A stretch of DNA of 64,000 bases, from assembly GCA_031315915.1 (NCBI GenBank), contig JALDRK010000011.1:1-64000 (forward strand), written 5' to 3'. Every line of letters starts with the position of its first letter. The first letter of the stretch is position 1. The notes under the pieces are model-generated. The model saw nothing but the letters and a program-made list of their open reading frames with translations. It was not told where the DNA came from and ran no database searches. Made by a program: the position numbers and the translations under genes. The stretch is from Nitrospirales bacterium. Its GTDB lineage: Bacteria; Nitrospirota; Nitrospiria; Nitrospirales; UBA8639. Below, one piece after another: positions 8,790 to 17,038 of this stretch.

Positions 8790-10058
8790 CTAGGAAGACA
8801 CTTGATGCACAGCGTGCCGGGTGGCCAATCGCAGAGCATTGAGTTGAATGAACCCGCCCGCATCCTTTTGATCGTAGCCGGTACCCGCTTCAAAGGTGGA
8901 TAGGTGTTGTTGATATAGAGACCTGTTGGATTTTCGGCCAAGGACGGTACAGTTGCCTTTGTATAATTGCAGGCGAACGGTGCCGGTGACGTCCTGCTGC
9001 ACTTGATCGAAAGCCGTCTGCAACATCAGGCGCTCGGGGGAAAACCAAAATCCGTTATAAATCAATTCCGCATATCTGGGCATGAGGCCGTCCCGTAGAT
9101 GCATCACATCGCGATCCAATGTCAGGGATTCCACCGCTCGGCGGGCAATATGCAAGATGGTTCCTCCGGGCGTTTCGTAGACACCTCTGGACTTCATTCC
9201 GACAAACCGATTTTCGACCAAATCTACCCGACCAATCCCATGTTTGCCGCCCAACTGGTTGAGTCGAGCAAGTAATGACGCAGGACTCAAGCGTCTTCCA
9301 TTTAGGGTCACGGGGTTTCCCTTTTCAAAGTCCAGCGATATGATTTGCGGAGTTGAAGGAGCATCCTGTGGTGAAACCGTCATGCGAAACATGGAAGGGG
9401 GAGCCGAGACCCAGGGGTCTTCCAACACGCCACCTTCATAGCTGATGTGAAAGAGGTTCAGGTCCATGCTGTAGGGTTTCGCTTTCGTGACTGAAATCGG
9501 AATGCGATGCGTTTGGGCATAATCAATCAGGTCTTCTCGCGAAACCATGGACCATTCTCTCCATGGAGCAATGATGTGGAGCGAGGGGTCGAGAGCGGCA
9601 AAGGTCAGTTCAAATCGAACCTGGTCGTTTCCCTTGCCTGTGGCACCATGACTCACATATTTCGCCTTCTCTTGTTTTGCCAGTTCGACCTGGCGCTTGG
9701 CAATCAACGGTCTGGCAATGGAAGTTCCCAATAAATAGGAGCTCTCATATACGGCATTGCCCCGCAACATCGGAAACACATAGTCCGTGACGAATTCCTC
9801 CCGCAGATCTTCGATATAGACTTTACTTGCTCCGACGTTGAGAGCTTTTTGACGTATGGCCTGGAGGTCCTCCCCTTGCCCCAGGTCCGCGCAAAATGCA
9901 ATGACTTCGCATCCTCGTTCCTCTCGAAGCCATCGTAGGATGACGGAGGTATCCAATCCTCCGGAATAGGCCAAGATGACTTTTGATGTGGTTGATGGAA
10001 TCCCACCTTTCGAAGGGGATTTTTTGGATGATTGCCGGGAACGGGACTGCTTGGTCAT
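8790..10058 (-). CDS. argG: Argininosuccinate synthase
   Basis: ATP-dependent ligation of citrulline and aspartate. 422 residues from the ATG at 10058, which overlaps the argF stop as ATGA and has AGGAAGA upstream; longer starts back to 10196 would run inside argF. The PP-loop AYSGGLDTS is at 30-38 and [15 protein letters not shown], the aspartate/citrulline site, follows. Twenty-six basic, Ser-rich residues precede the first strand ([10 protein letters not shown]), where most ArgG proteins have about five. Confidence 0.97.
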   Translation of the reverse strand: MTKQSRSRQSSKKSPSKGGIPSTTSKVILAYSGGLDTSVILRWLREERGCEVIAFCADLGQGEDLQAIRQKALNVGASKVYIEDLREEFVTDYVFPMLRGNAVYESSYLLGTSIARPLIAKRQVELAKQEKAKYVSHGATGKGNDQVRFELTFAALDPSLHIIAPWREWSMVSREDLIDYAQTHRIPISVTKAKPYSMDLNLFHISYEGGVLEDPWVSAPPSMFRMTVSPQDAPSTPQIISLDFEKGNPVTLNGRRLSPASLLARLNQLGGKHGIGRVDLVENRFVGMKSRGVYETPGGTILHIARRAVESLTLDRDVMHLRDGLMPRYAELIYNGFWFSPERLMLQTAFDQVQQDVTGTVRLQLYKGNCTVLGRKSNRSLYQQHLSTFEAGTGYDQKDAGGFIQLNALRLATRHAVHQVSS

Positions 10059-11059
10059 CGAGTGTGTCTTCCTATCCATTCCATGAGAATGGCCTTTTGA
10101 ATATGGAGTCGATTTTCTGCTTGATCCAATACCACGGACTGAGGGCCGTCCAGTACCTCGGCGGTAATTTCCTCGCCCCGGTGGGCGGGAAGACAATGCA
10201 TCAGGATGGCGTCGGGCTTAGCCGATTTCATAAGTGTGCCATTCACTTGATAAGCGGTCAGGGCCGTTATCCGAGGTTGCTGTTCGGATTCCTGCCCCAT
10301 ACTGATCCAGACATCCGTGTAGACGACATCAGCCTGTCTGGCCGCCTCATTGGGATCCGAGGTGACGCAGATTATTGATCCTGTTTGTGTGCCTTCTTCC
10401 TGTGCCCTTTTCACCAGAGCGGGATCGGGTCCGTACTCGGGAGGGCAGCCCACAGAAATATGCATGCCGAGTTTCGCCCCCATTTCAATGAGGGAATGGG
10501 CAATATTATTTCCATCTCCAATGTAGGCAAGTTTGAGACCTTTCAGCTTTCCTTTGTGTTCCAGAATAGTCTGAGCATCAGCTAAGGCCTGACACGGATG
10601 GCAATAATCGGTGAGTCCGTTGATGATAGGAATTGAGGTATGCCGTCCCCATTCCTCTAGAGTGAATTGATCGAAGGTTCGGACCACTAACCCATCCAGA
10701 TATCGAGTGAGCACCTTGGCCGTATCCGCCAAGCTTTCGCCCCGACTGAGTTGAATTTTTTCCGAAGCCAGGAATAAGGCCTGTCCCCCCAGTTGATTCA
10801 TGCCGGCTTCAAATGAAACCCGAGTCCGTGTAGAAGGTTTCTCGAAAATCAGGCCCAAGGTTTTTCCTTTGAGAGGCATAATGGCCTGGCCTTTTTTGTG
10901 ACCAAACTTCAGCTTTTTTGCCGACTCCAGGAGATCGATAATTGTCTGCCGGGGTATATCCCGGATAGTAAGCAAGTCTTTGGGGAGCTGAGAGTGTTTC
11001 CGGCGTGTGGCGATCCTGCGGCGTAATGGGTGAGATTGGGACTTTTTCAATGACGCCAT
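10055..11059 (-). CDS. argF: Ornithine carbamoyltransferase
   Basis: Makes citrulline from ornithine and carbamoyl phosphate. 334 residues. The carbamoyl-phosphate loop STRTR is at 76-80, HPCQALAD binds substrate, and [10 protein letters not shown] carries the ornithine-site Cys. The first 27 residues are rich in Lys, Arg and Ser and precede the normal N-terminus (KDLLTIRDI). It starts 4 bases after argD and overlaps argG by 4, inside the arginine operon. Confidence 0.97.
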   Translation of the reverse strand: MASLKKSQSHPLRRRIATRRKHSQLPKDLLTIRDIPRQTIIDLLESAKKLKFGHKKGQAIMPLKGKTLGLIFEKPSTRTRVSFEAGMNQLGGQALFLASEKIQLSRGESLADTAKVLTRYLDGLVVRTFDQFTLEEWGRHTSIPIINGLTDYCHPCQALADAQTILEHKGKLKGLKLAYIGDGNNIAHSLIEMGAKLGMHISVGCPPEYGPDPALVKRAQEEGTQTGSIICVTSDPNEAARQADVVYTDVWISMGQESEQQPRITALTAYQVNGTLMKSAKPDAILMHCLPAHRGEEITAEVLDGPQSVVLDQAENRLHIQKAILMEWIGRHTR

Positions 11060-11063
11060 GACG

Positions 11064-12296
11064 CTAGGTCCTGGTCGAAAGGACGCCGGAGAGAACGGAT
11101 AACAAGCGATCCACTTGTGTCGTCGTCATGATGAGCGGTGGAACGAATCGGAGAACACGACCCATGGTACAGTTAATTAAGACTCGACGATCTAAACATT
11201 CCATGACCACAGGCTTTCCCTCCACTGATAATTCCAACCCCTGCAGGAGACCCAAACCCCGTGATTGAGTGACGCATGTATACTGTTCTTCGAGTGTGGC
11301 CAATCCCTTTGCCAGGTAGTCTCCGATCATTCGCCCATGGTCCAGTTTTCCACCTTCAATCAACACCTCCAGCACTTTGAGGGCTGCCGCACAGGCGAGA
11401 GGATTCCCGCCAAACGTCGAGGCATGGGTCCCGGGTTCGAATGCCGTGGAGACTTCTTCAGTTGCCAGACAGGCGCCTATGGGAATACCGCCGCCAAGAC
11501 CTTTCGCCAATGTTATGATATCCGGAGTCATGTGAAAGTGCTGGTAGGCGAACAACGTTCCCGTCCTGCCCATTCCGGTTTGTACTTCGTCGAAAATGAG
11601 CAGAATGTTTCGACTCGTACACAATTCCCGGACGGCCTTCAGGTAACCCGCACCCGGTACGATCACACCGCCCTCCGCCTGAATGGGTTCCAGCATAATA
11701 GCAGCCGTTTGTGGGGTGATTGCCGCTTCCAAGGCGTCCAGGTCATTAAACGGAACATAGCGAAACCCTGGAACCAGTGGGGCAAAGCCTTCTTGTAGCT
11801 TCGGTTGGCCTGTGGCTGTAAGACTGGCCAAAGTCCGTCCATGGAAGGAATTGGTCATTGTCAGGATCTCGGTCCGCTCCGCCCCGAATCGTTTCGCAGC
11901 ATACCGTCTGGCCAATTTTATGGCCGCCTCATTGGCTTCGGCACCGCTATTACAGAAGAAGACTTTATCGGCAAATGACAATTCAACGAGGCGCTTGGCA
12001 AGTAAGCCTTGTGGTTCGGTATAAAAAAGGTTTGATGTATGGATTAATTGGCGGGCTTGTCTCATAATCGCTTCAACAAGGCCCGGATGGGCATGACCTA
12101 AGATATTGACGGCAATCCCAGCCACACAATCCAGATATTCCCTCCCCTCGGCATCATAGACAAAACATCCTTGTCCTCGAACCAGGGCAATCGGAAGCCG
12201 CGCATAGGTGTTCATCAAAAACTGATTGGAAATTTGTTGAAGCTCTGATGTCATCATAAAATTATAACCCCGCGTCAAGACAGGGGAATCTAGCAT
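11064..12296 (-). CDS. argD: Acetylornithine aminotransferase
   Basis: PLP enzyme converting N-acetylglutamate semialdehyde to N-acetylornithine; in many bacteria it also serves the diaminopimelate branch, which would suit this arg-lys-dap block. 410 residues. PLP-site features: NSGAEANEAAIKLAR (117-131), FDEVQTGMGRTG (235-246) and the Schiff-base Lys265 in ITLAKGLGGG. AAGAGG five bases before the ATG at 12296 supports that start over the ATGATG at 12257. First gene of the arginine run. Confidence 0.95.
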   Translation of the reverse strand: MLDSPVLTRGYNFMMTSELQQISNQFLMNTYARLPIALVRGQGCFVYDAEGREYLDCVAGIAVNILGHAHPGLVEAIMRQARQLIHTSNLFYTEPQGLLAKRLVELSFADKVFFCNSGAEANEAAIKLARRYAAKRFGAERTEILTMTNSFHGRTLASLTATGQPKLQEGFAPLVPGFRYVPFNDLDALEAAITPQTAAIMLEPIQAEGGVIVPGAGYLKAVRELCTSRNILLIFDEVQTGMGRTGTLFAYQHFHMTPDIITLAKGLGGGIPIGACLATEEVSTAFEPGTHASTFGGNPLACAAALKVLEVLIEGGKLDHGRMIGDYLAKGLATLEEQYTCVTQSRGLGLLQGLELSVEGKPVVMECLDRRVLINCTMGRVLRFVPPLIMTTTQVDRLLSVLSGVLSTRT

Positions 12297-12410
12297 ACGG
12301 CCTCTTTAGTCCGCAATGAATTTGAAAAGTGTTGCGAGGGGAAACGGACGGTTGGCTTGTGTAAAAAGATAGGAGATACTCTTTAGGAGTTCCTGCAGGT
12401 GGATATCAGT

Positions 12411-13277
12411 TTATTGCATGGAAGCGGGAGTATTTTGTCGTCGAAGATCGTAAGCTAACCCCAATTTGGAAAGTGTCCAGATCAACCATTTGGATGGGTC
12501 AAAATTGTACCAGCGTGGTCCGTTTCGATAATCACTTTGATAAGTATGGTGATAGTTATGATAGCCCTCCCCAAATGTCAGAAGGGAGATAAACCAGCTG
12601 TCTCGGCTGGAGTCGCCATTGCCATGAGGCTGATGTCCCCAGATATGACAGATGGAATTGATGAAAAACGTCGAGTTGAGGACTAAGAACGTCCGAGCCA
12701 ACCCGGCCAATAAAAAGCAACCCAGGCCTCCAATCCATCCGTTATACAGAAACCCCACGACAAAGGGTAATACCAACCCGGCTATGACAATGGCGAGATA
12801 ATTCTCGTGTTGCCACATAATTAGGGGGTCTTGCGTGAGTTTCGCCGAATATTTGGGGTCACGGTGGGGATCTTTCCAGAAAATCCATCCACAATGACTA
12901 TGCCAAAAGCCTAAAGTGGCATTGTAGGGATCCTCTTCCTGATCACAACGGGCGTGGTGACGAATATGATCGCCAGCCCAACGTAAAGCGGAATTTTCCA
13001 GAGCCATCCCTCCGGCAATTAAGAATGCCAATTTAACCCATTCCCGACATTTGAAGCTTCGATGCGCAATGAAGCGGTGGTACCCAACCGTAATTCCCAG
13101 TCCCGTCACCGTATATAGGAGGAAGAACATCGTCCAGTCTACCCAGGAAAAATCATAGTAGTAGGCATAGACCGGAACTGCGACGAGAGTAGCCAAGACG
13201 ATTAATCCAAACAGAAACATCGTGGGGTAGTCCCGTTGCGGGTTTCCAATTTGTGAGGGATCGGCAGTTCGTGACAT
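12411..13277 (-). CDS. Membrane fatty acid (delta-9 type) desaturase
   Basis: 288 residues. Di-iron membrane desaturase that introduces a double bond into acyl chains. Three histidine boxes are intact: HRFIAH (67-72), HIRHH (104-108) and HNYHH in the C-terminal third. Hydrophobic segments occur near 20-40, 50-65, 80-95 and 165-200. The WAGDHIRHH and GEGYHNYHH contexts are those of acyl-CoA delta-9 desaturases. It probably adjusts membrane fluidity. A possible promoter lies at 13348-13375. Confidence 0.93.
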   Translation of the reverse strand: MSRTADPSQIGNPQRDYPTMFLFGLIVLATLVAVPVYAYYYDFSWVDWTMFFLLYTVTGLGITVGYHRFIAHRSFKCREWVKLAFLIAGGMALENSALRWAGDHIRHHARCDQEEDPYNATLGFWHSHCGWIFWKDPHRDPKYSAKLTQDPLIMWQHENYLAIVIAGLVLPFVVGFLYNGWIGGLGCFLLAGLARTFLVLNSTFFINSICHIWGHQPHGNGDSSRDSWFISLLTFGEGYHNYHHTYQSDYRNGPRWYNFDPSKWLIWTLSKLGLAYDLRRQNTPASMQ

Positions 13278-13347
13278 ATCCAGTTTTTCCTCTTTTACTA
13301 GTGCATAGCCTTATAGAGAGCCTTCAGGCTTTTTCGCCGAAGAGTAT

Positions 13348-13375
13348 ACTATAGGTCTCTGTCAATGTTGGTGAA
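13348..13375 (-). promoter_or_regulatory. Candidate sigma-70 promoter for the desaturase
   Basis: On the minus strand TTCACC (13370-13375) is followed after 16 bases by TATAGT (13348-13353). The -10 matches 5 of 6 consensus bases and the -35 four of 6. It lies about 70 bases before the desaturase ATG. Weak -35, so only a candidate. Confidence 0.35.
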
Positions 13376-13687
13376 TGAAGAACGATCCTTACGCGAGGGT
13401 TCTTTCACTATTCGTATGGGTTGTATGGGCTTAGCCACATCACATATCTGCGGTCTATTCCTCACAGAGTAAAAGAGCGGAAGGAGGATACATATATACG
13501 CAATGACAGTAAAGGGAAGTTTTCCATTCTATTCTGTAGTGAAAATTAGGGTTCCACCACGCTGTATCTTACCATAGATGGTCGTTATGACCAGGGATAA
13601 CAGTTCCAAAACTCAATTCGTATCTGCCTTAGTAAAGGAAGTTGGGAACGACAACTATTATGAAGATTGGCACCTAACCCCACCCCG

Positions 13688-13739
13688 GCCTCACTAAAAG
13701 CCATATTTCGAGATGTATGGCTTTCAGTGAGGCTTTTTC
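13688..13739 (+). terminator. Rho-independent terminator, orphan on plus strand
   Basis: An 8-bp stem (13688-13695 with 13726-13733), one mismatch, then a 9-bp stem (13697-13705 with 13716-13724) closed by a 10-base loop, followed directly by TTTTT (13734-13738). The T run exists only on the plus strand; on the minus strand the hairpin is followed by a G-rich stretch, so it is not an obvious ahcY terminator. Confidence 0.75.
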
Positions 13740-13781
13740 ATAAAAAATGAAGAGAAATAGGCCAAATTACCTAGTTTTGAA

Positions 13782-15167
13782 TTAATACTTGTAGGAATCT
13801 GGCTTAAAGGGGCCTTCCGAGGAAACTCCGATATATTGAGCTTGCTTGAGAGTGAGTTTAGTCAACACACCGCCAAATCCGCGCACCATATGGGCAGCGA
13901 CTTCTTCGTCCAAAATCTTGGGTAGTACCTGAACCGTGATTTGTTCAGGTTCCAAATGGTCGGCAAACTTTCTTTCAAAAAGATAGATTTGAGCTAACAC
14001 TTGATTGGCAAAAGATCCATCCATAACCCGTGAAGGATGCCCTGTGCCGTTTCCGAGATTGACGAGTCTACCTTCGGAAAGAAGAATAAGGTAATCGTCT
14101 TTTCCCTTGTCCCGGTATACCTTATGGACCTGGGCCTTGATCTCTTCCCATTCCCAATTTTTTCGCATAAACGGGGTATCGATTTCATTGTCGAAATGTC
14201 CAATGTTACACACCACTGCTCCACGCTTGAGAGTCTTCAGCATGGCAGCGTCGCACACATTCAAATTGCCCGTGGAGGTCACCACCAAATCGGTTTTCCC
14301 CAGAAGTTCGGCGTTGATATCCTCAACACGTCCCGTATTGTTCCCATCTTTATAAGGAGAGACGACTTCATACCCGTCCATGCAGGCCTGCATGGCGCAA
14401 ATAGGATCGATTTCCGCGACTTTGACGATCATCCCTTCCTGCCGAAGGGATTGGGCTGAACCTTTTCCGACATCGCCATATCCAATGACCAAAGCTTTCT
14501 TGCCTGATAATAAATGATCGGTGGCACGCTTAATGGCATCATTCAAGCTATGGCGGCAGCCATATTTATTGTCGTTTTTGGATTTGGTGATTGAATCATT
14601 GACATTGATGGCGGGAACTTTCAATGTGCCGTTTTTTAACATTTCCTGAAGGCGATGAACCCCGGTGGTCGTTTCTTCAGTTACGCCATGGACATGTTTC
14701 AAAACCTCAGGATACTTCTCATGGAGCAGTTTTGTCAGGTCACCACCGTCATCCAACACCATATTGGATTCCCAGGGTTTCCCGTTCTTTAAAATAGTTT
14801 GTTCCAGGCACCATAGGTATTCCTCTTCCGTTTCTCCCTTCCAGGCAAACACGGGGATGCCTTTTGCGGCAATTGCCGCCGCGGCGTGATCCTGAGTGGA
14901 GAATATATTACACGAAGACCATCGGACCTCCGCGCCCAATTCAATTAATGTCTCAATAAGGACGGCCGTTTGGATGGTCATATGAATACACCCGAGGATC
15001 CTGGCCCCTTTCAAAGGCTGCGTGGCACGGTATTTTTCACGCAAGGCCATCAGAGCGGGCATTTCGGTTTCGGCAATGTGAATTTCCTTTCTCCCCCAAT
15101 TCGCAAGTCTGATATCGGCTATTTTATAGTCTTGGACGTTCTTCTCAATTTCGGTGGCCGTCGTCAT
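13782..15167 (-). CDS. ahcY: Adenosylhomocysteinase
   Basis: Splits S-adenosylhomocysteine to homocysteine and adenosine, removing the inhibitor left by SAM methyltransferases. 461 residues, tetramer-forming NAD enzyme. The NAD loop [12 protein letters not shown] and the family C-terminus FKPDSYKY are present, as are [13 protein letters not shown] and [15 protein letters not shown] is well placed before the ATG. It follows metK on the same strand, but a terminator separates them, so it probably has its own promoter. Confidence 0.97.
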   Translation of the reverse strand: MTTATEIEKNVQDYKIADIRLANWGRKEIHIAETEMPALMALREKYRATQPLKGARILGCIHMTIQTAVLIETLIELGAEVRWSSCNIFSTQDHAAAAIAAKGIPVFAWKGETEEEYLWCLEQTILKNGKPWESNMVLDDGGDLTKLLHEKYPEVLKHVHGVTEETTTGVHRLQEMLKNGTLKVPAINVNDSITKSKNDNKYGCRHSLNDAIKRATDHLLSGKKALVIGYGDVGKGSAQSLRQEGMIVKVAEIDPICAMQACMDGYEVVSPYKDGNNTGRVEDINAELLGKTDLVVTSTGNLNVCDAAMLKTLKRGAVVCNIGHFDNEIDTPFMRKNWEWEEIKAQVHKVYRDKGKDDYLILLSEGRLVNLGNGTGHPSRVMDGSFANQVLAQIYLFERKFADHLEPEQITVQVLPKILDEEVAAHMVRGFGGVLTKLTLKQAQYIGVSSEGPFKPDSYKY

Positions 15168-15205
15168 GGAAACTTCCTCCTCTTAACTAATGGCAAGGCA
15201 GTACG

Positions 15206-15235
15206 AAAAAACGGGGCCTGGGTGACCCTAGCCCC
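15206..15235 (-). terminator. Rho-independent terminator of metK
   Basis: On the minus strand a G/C-rich hairpin (15213-15235; ten paired positions with one A-A mismatch, 3-base loop) is followed by G and six Ts (15206-15211). It lies just past the metK stop and before ahcY. Confidence 0.8.
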
Positions 15236-15257
15236 AGGCTCACAATGATCTATCGGA

Positions 15258-16409
15258 TTATAAACCAGACTCTCGCTTTAACAAGGCGGCCTTATCAGTT
15301 TTTTCCCAGGTAAAGGCTGATTCATTCCGGCCAAAGTGACCGTAGGCTGCGGTTTGTTTATAGATGGGGCGACGTAATTTCAGGTGATCAATGATTCCAC
15401 GAGGAGTCAGAGGAAAATGCTTTTTAACCAATTGTTCAATTTTATCAACGTCCGCCTTCTCTGTGCCTTTGGTGTCAATTAAGACCGACACCGGTTCGGG
15501 AACGCCGATGGCATAGGCCAGTTGTACTTCGCATTTTTCGGCCAATTTGGCTGCAATAATGTTTTTTGCGATGTATCGGGCCATATAACTGGCGGACCGG
15601 TCTACCTTACTGGGGTCCTTACCAGAAAAAGCGCCTCCCCCATGGCTCCCAACCCCTCCATAGGTGTCAACGATAATTTTTCGGCCTGTCAGGCCGGTAT
15701 CGCCCATGGGTCCTCCGGTCACGAATCGACCGGTCGGATTGATATGGAATTTAACTTTTTTGGGATCAAACAACCGTTTAGGCATCATGGGGTAAATAAC
15801 TTTTTCTAGGACATCTTTTTCAATCTTTTTTAAGGTGATATCGTCGCTGTGTTGAGTAGAGACGACAATCGTATCAATCCGAACGGGCTTTCCGTTTTTA
15901 TATTCCACCGTGACTTGGGATTTTCCGTCAGGTCTGACCCAAGGGAGAATGTTTTTCTTTCTGACTTCCGCCAGTCGGCGGGTGAGTTTGTGGGCCAACA
16001 CAATGGGCATGGGCATGAGTTCGTCGGTTTCATTGGAGGCATATCCAAACATAAGCCCCTGGTCGCCTGCTCCTCCCGTATCCACACCCATGGCGATATC
16101 CCCGGATTGGGAGTGAATAGCAGTCAGAACTGAGCACGTGCTGTAATCAAAACCCCACGTGGCATCCGTATACCCCACTTGACGAATGGTTTCCCGGATA
16201 ATATCAGGAATCTCAACATAGGCTTTGGTGGAGATTTCGCCGGCTACAAAAGCCAATCCGGTCGTGAGAATAGTTTCACACGCAACCCGGCATTTCTTGT
16301 CTTGGCTAATGATGGCATCAAGGATACCGTCGGAAATCTGGTCAGCGATTTTGTCTGGGTGTCCTTCCGTAACCGATTCCGAGGTAAACAAAAAATTCGT
16401 TTGTCTCAT
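15258..16409 (-). CDS. metK: S-adenosylmethionine synthetase
   Basis: Makes SAM from methionine and ATP. 383 residues from the ATG at 16409, preceded by GGAGGA at ideal spacing; the upstream ATG at 16481 adds 24 unrelated residues and is rejected. Signatures: [14 protein letters not shown] near the N-terminus, [12 protein letters not shown], and the P-loop-like [16 protein letters not shown]. Two small hairpins lie immediately before the ribosome site (16419-16433 and 16435-16454). SAM from this enzyme feeds the radical SAM and methyltransferase genes nearby. Confidence 0.97.
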   Translation of the reverse strand: MRQTNFLFTSESVTEGHPDKIADQISDGILDAIISQDKKCRVACETILTTGLAFVAGEISTKAYVEIPDIIRETIRQVGYTDATWGFDYSTCSVLTAIHSQSGDIAMGVDTGGAGDQGLMFGYASNETDELMPMPIVLAHKLTRRLAEVRKKNILPWVRPDGKSQVTVEYKNGKPVRIDTIVVSTQHSDDITLKKIEKDVLEKVIYPMMPKRLFDPKKVKFHINPTGRFVTGGPMGDTGLTGRKIIVDTYGGVGSHGGGAFSGKDPSKVDRSASYMARYIAKNIIAAKLAEKCEVQLAYAIGVPEPVSVLIDTKGTEKADVDKIEQLVKKHFPLTPRGIIDHLKLRRPIYKQTAAYGHFGRNESAFTWEKTDKAALLKRESGL

Positions 16410-17038
16410 CGATTTCCTCCACCGATTGGTTGGCCCATTCCCTCTGCGGGATGGTCCATGCGTTAGTAAGTCGTTAGCCAAAAGTTACAATGTAATCAAA
16501 AGAAATTCTGGTGTGCAAATGGTAAGGACAAAAAACTCCCACTTTATTCGGTCTTTTGAGGGAAGAACTTAAGAATTTTGCCTTTGAAAATGGAACAACA
16601 GACGGTAGAATGCGAGTAGTCATGCGACTATTCGGCGATATTTCAATATTTATGGCCTCTCTAAGCTGAGTCGATTCCCGTTTTTATTATGTATGTTGAA
16701 GGATAGCGAAAACACCTAACTGCCCAGGCCGGTATCCATAGCTAGTTGTAATATTTTAATGCGTAATATTAAGTACGTACTTATTTTAGGTTGTTAAATG
16801 AGGTTGAAAAGAGAACGGTGTCATAAGTGCCCGTACTACCGGTCAAAGTGAGCTTTAAGATCTAATCGTCTCTGCCTATGTTAGGTTGTCGGAAGGTTGC
16901 ATTGCCTAAATTCTCGGTGTTACACTCCCCACTTATTTTCTTTGAAAATGTCAAATAAATTAAATGTTTTGCCAAACCGTGGAGGCGGAGGGTTTGGTGC
17001 CGCTTTTTTAGCCGGGATTCTCTAAGGAGGCAGCTGTA
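16410..17038. other. Divergent regulatory region, metK / stress protein
   Basis: No gene seen. It holds the metK leader hairpins (16419-16454), two adjacent AT-rich dyads (16749-16783) and two overlapping, mutually exclusive hairpins followed by a T run (16972-17009) just before the strong ribosome site AAGGAGG of the gene at 17039. This must contain the promoters for both flanking genes, though I cannot assign -35/-10 boxes with confidence. Confidence 0.55.
16749..16783. repeat. Two adjacent inverted repeats, candidate operator
   Basis: TAATATT (16749-16755) is repeated inverted as AATATTA (16765-16771) with a 9-base spacer. It abuts a perfect 14-base palindrome, TAAGTACGTACTTA (16770-16783). 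Position in the divergent gap suggests a regulator-binding site; no regulator is identified. Confidence 0.4.

Larger units (their letters stand above)
13278..13781. other. Intergenic region, desaturase to ahcY
   Basis: Holds a candidate minus-strand promoter for the desaturase (13348-13375) and a strong plus-strand terminator (13688-13739) with no plus-strand gene to terminate. A 39-codon plus-strand ORF (13578-13697) ends inside the terminator's 5' arm but has no clear ribosome site. Either a small RNA or a tiny gene may be transcribed rightwards here. Confidence 0.5.

Noticed and set aside
10058..10196. argG starting at 10196
   Set aside because: It would overlap argF by 140 bases; the ATG at 10058 gives the usual ATGA overlap.
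13688..13739. Hairpin as the terminator of ahcY
   Set aside because: On the minus strand it lacks a T run; the T run is on the plus strand.
16410..16481. metK starting at the ATG at 16481
   Set aside because: The added 24 residues match nothing in MetK and the ATG at 16409 has a perfect ribosome site.
15168..17038. Known SAM or SAH riboswitch before ahcY or metK
   Set aside because: I could not match any consensus I know; only unassigned hairpins were seen.
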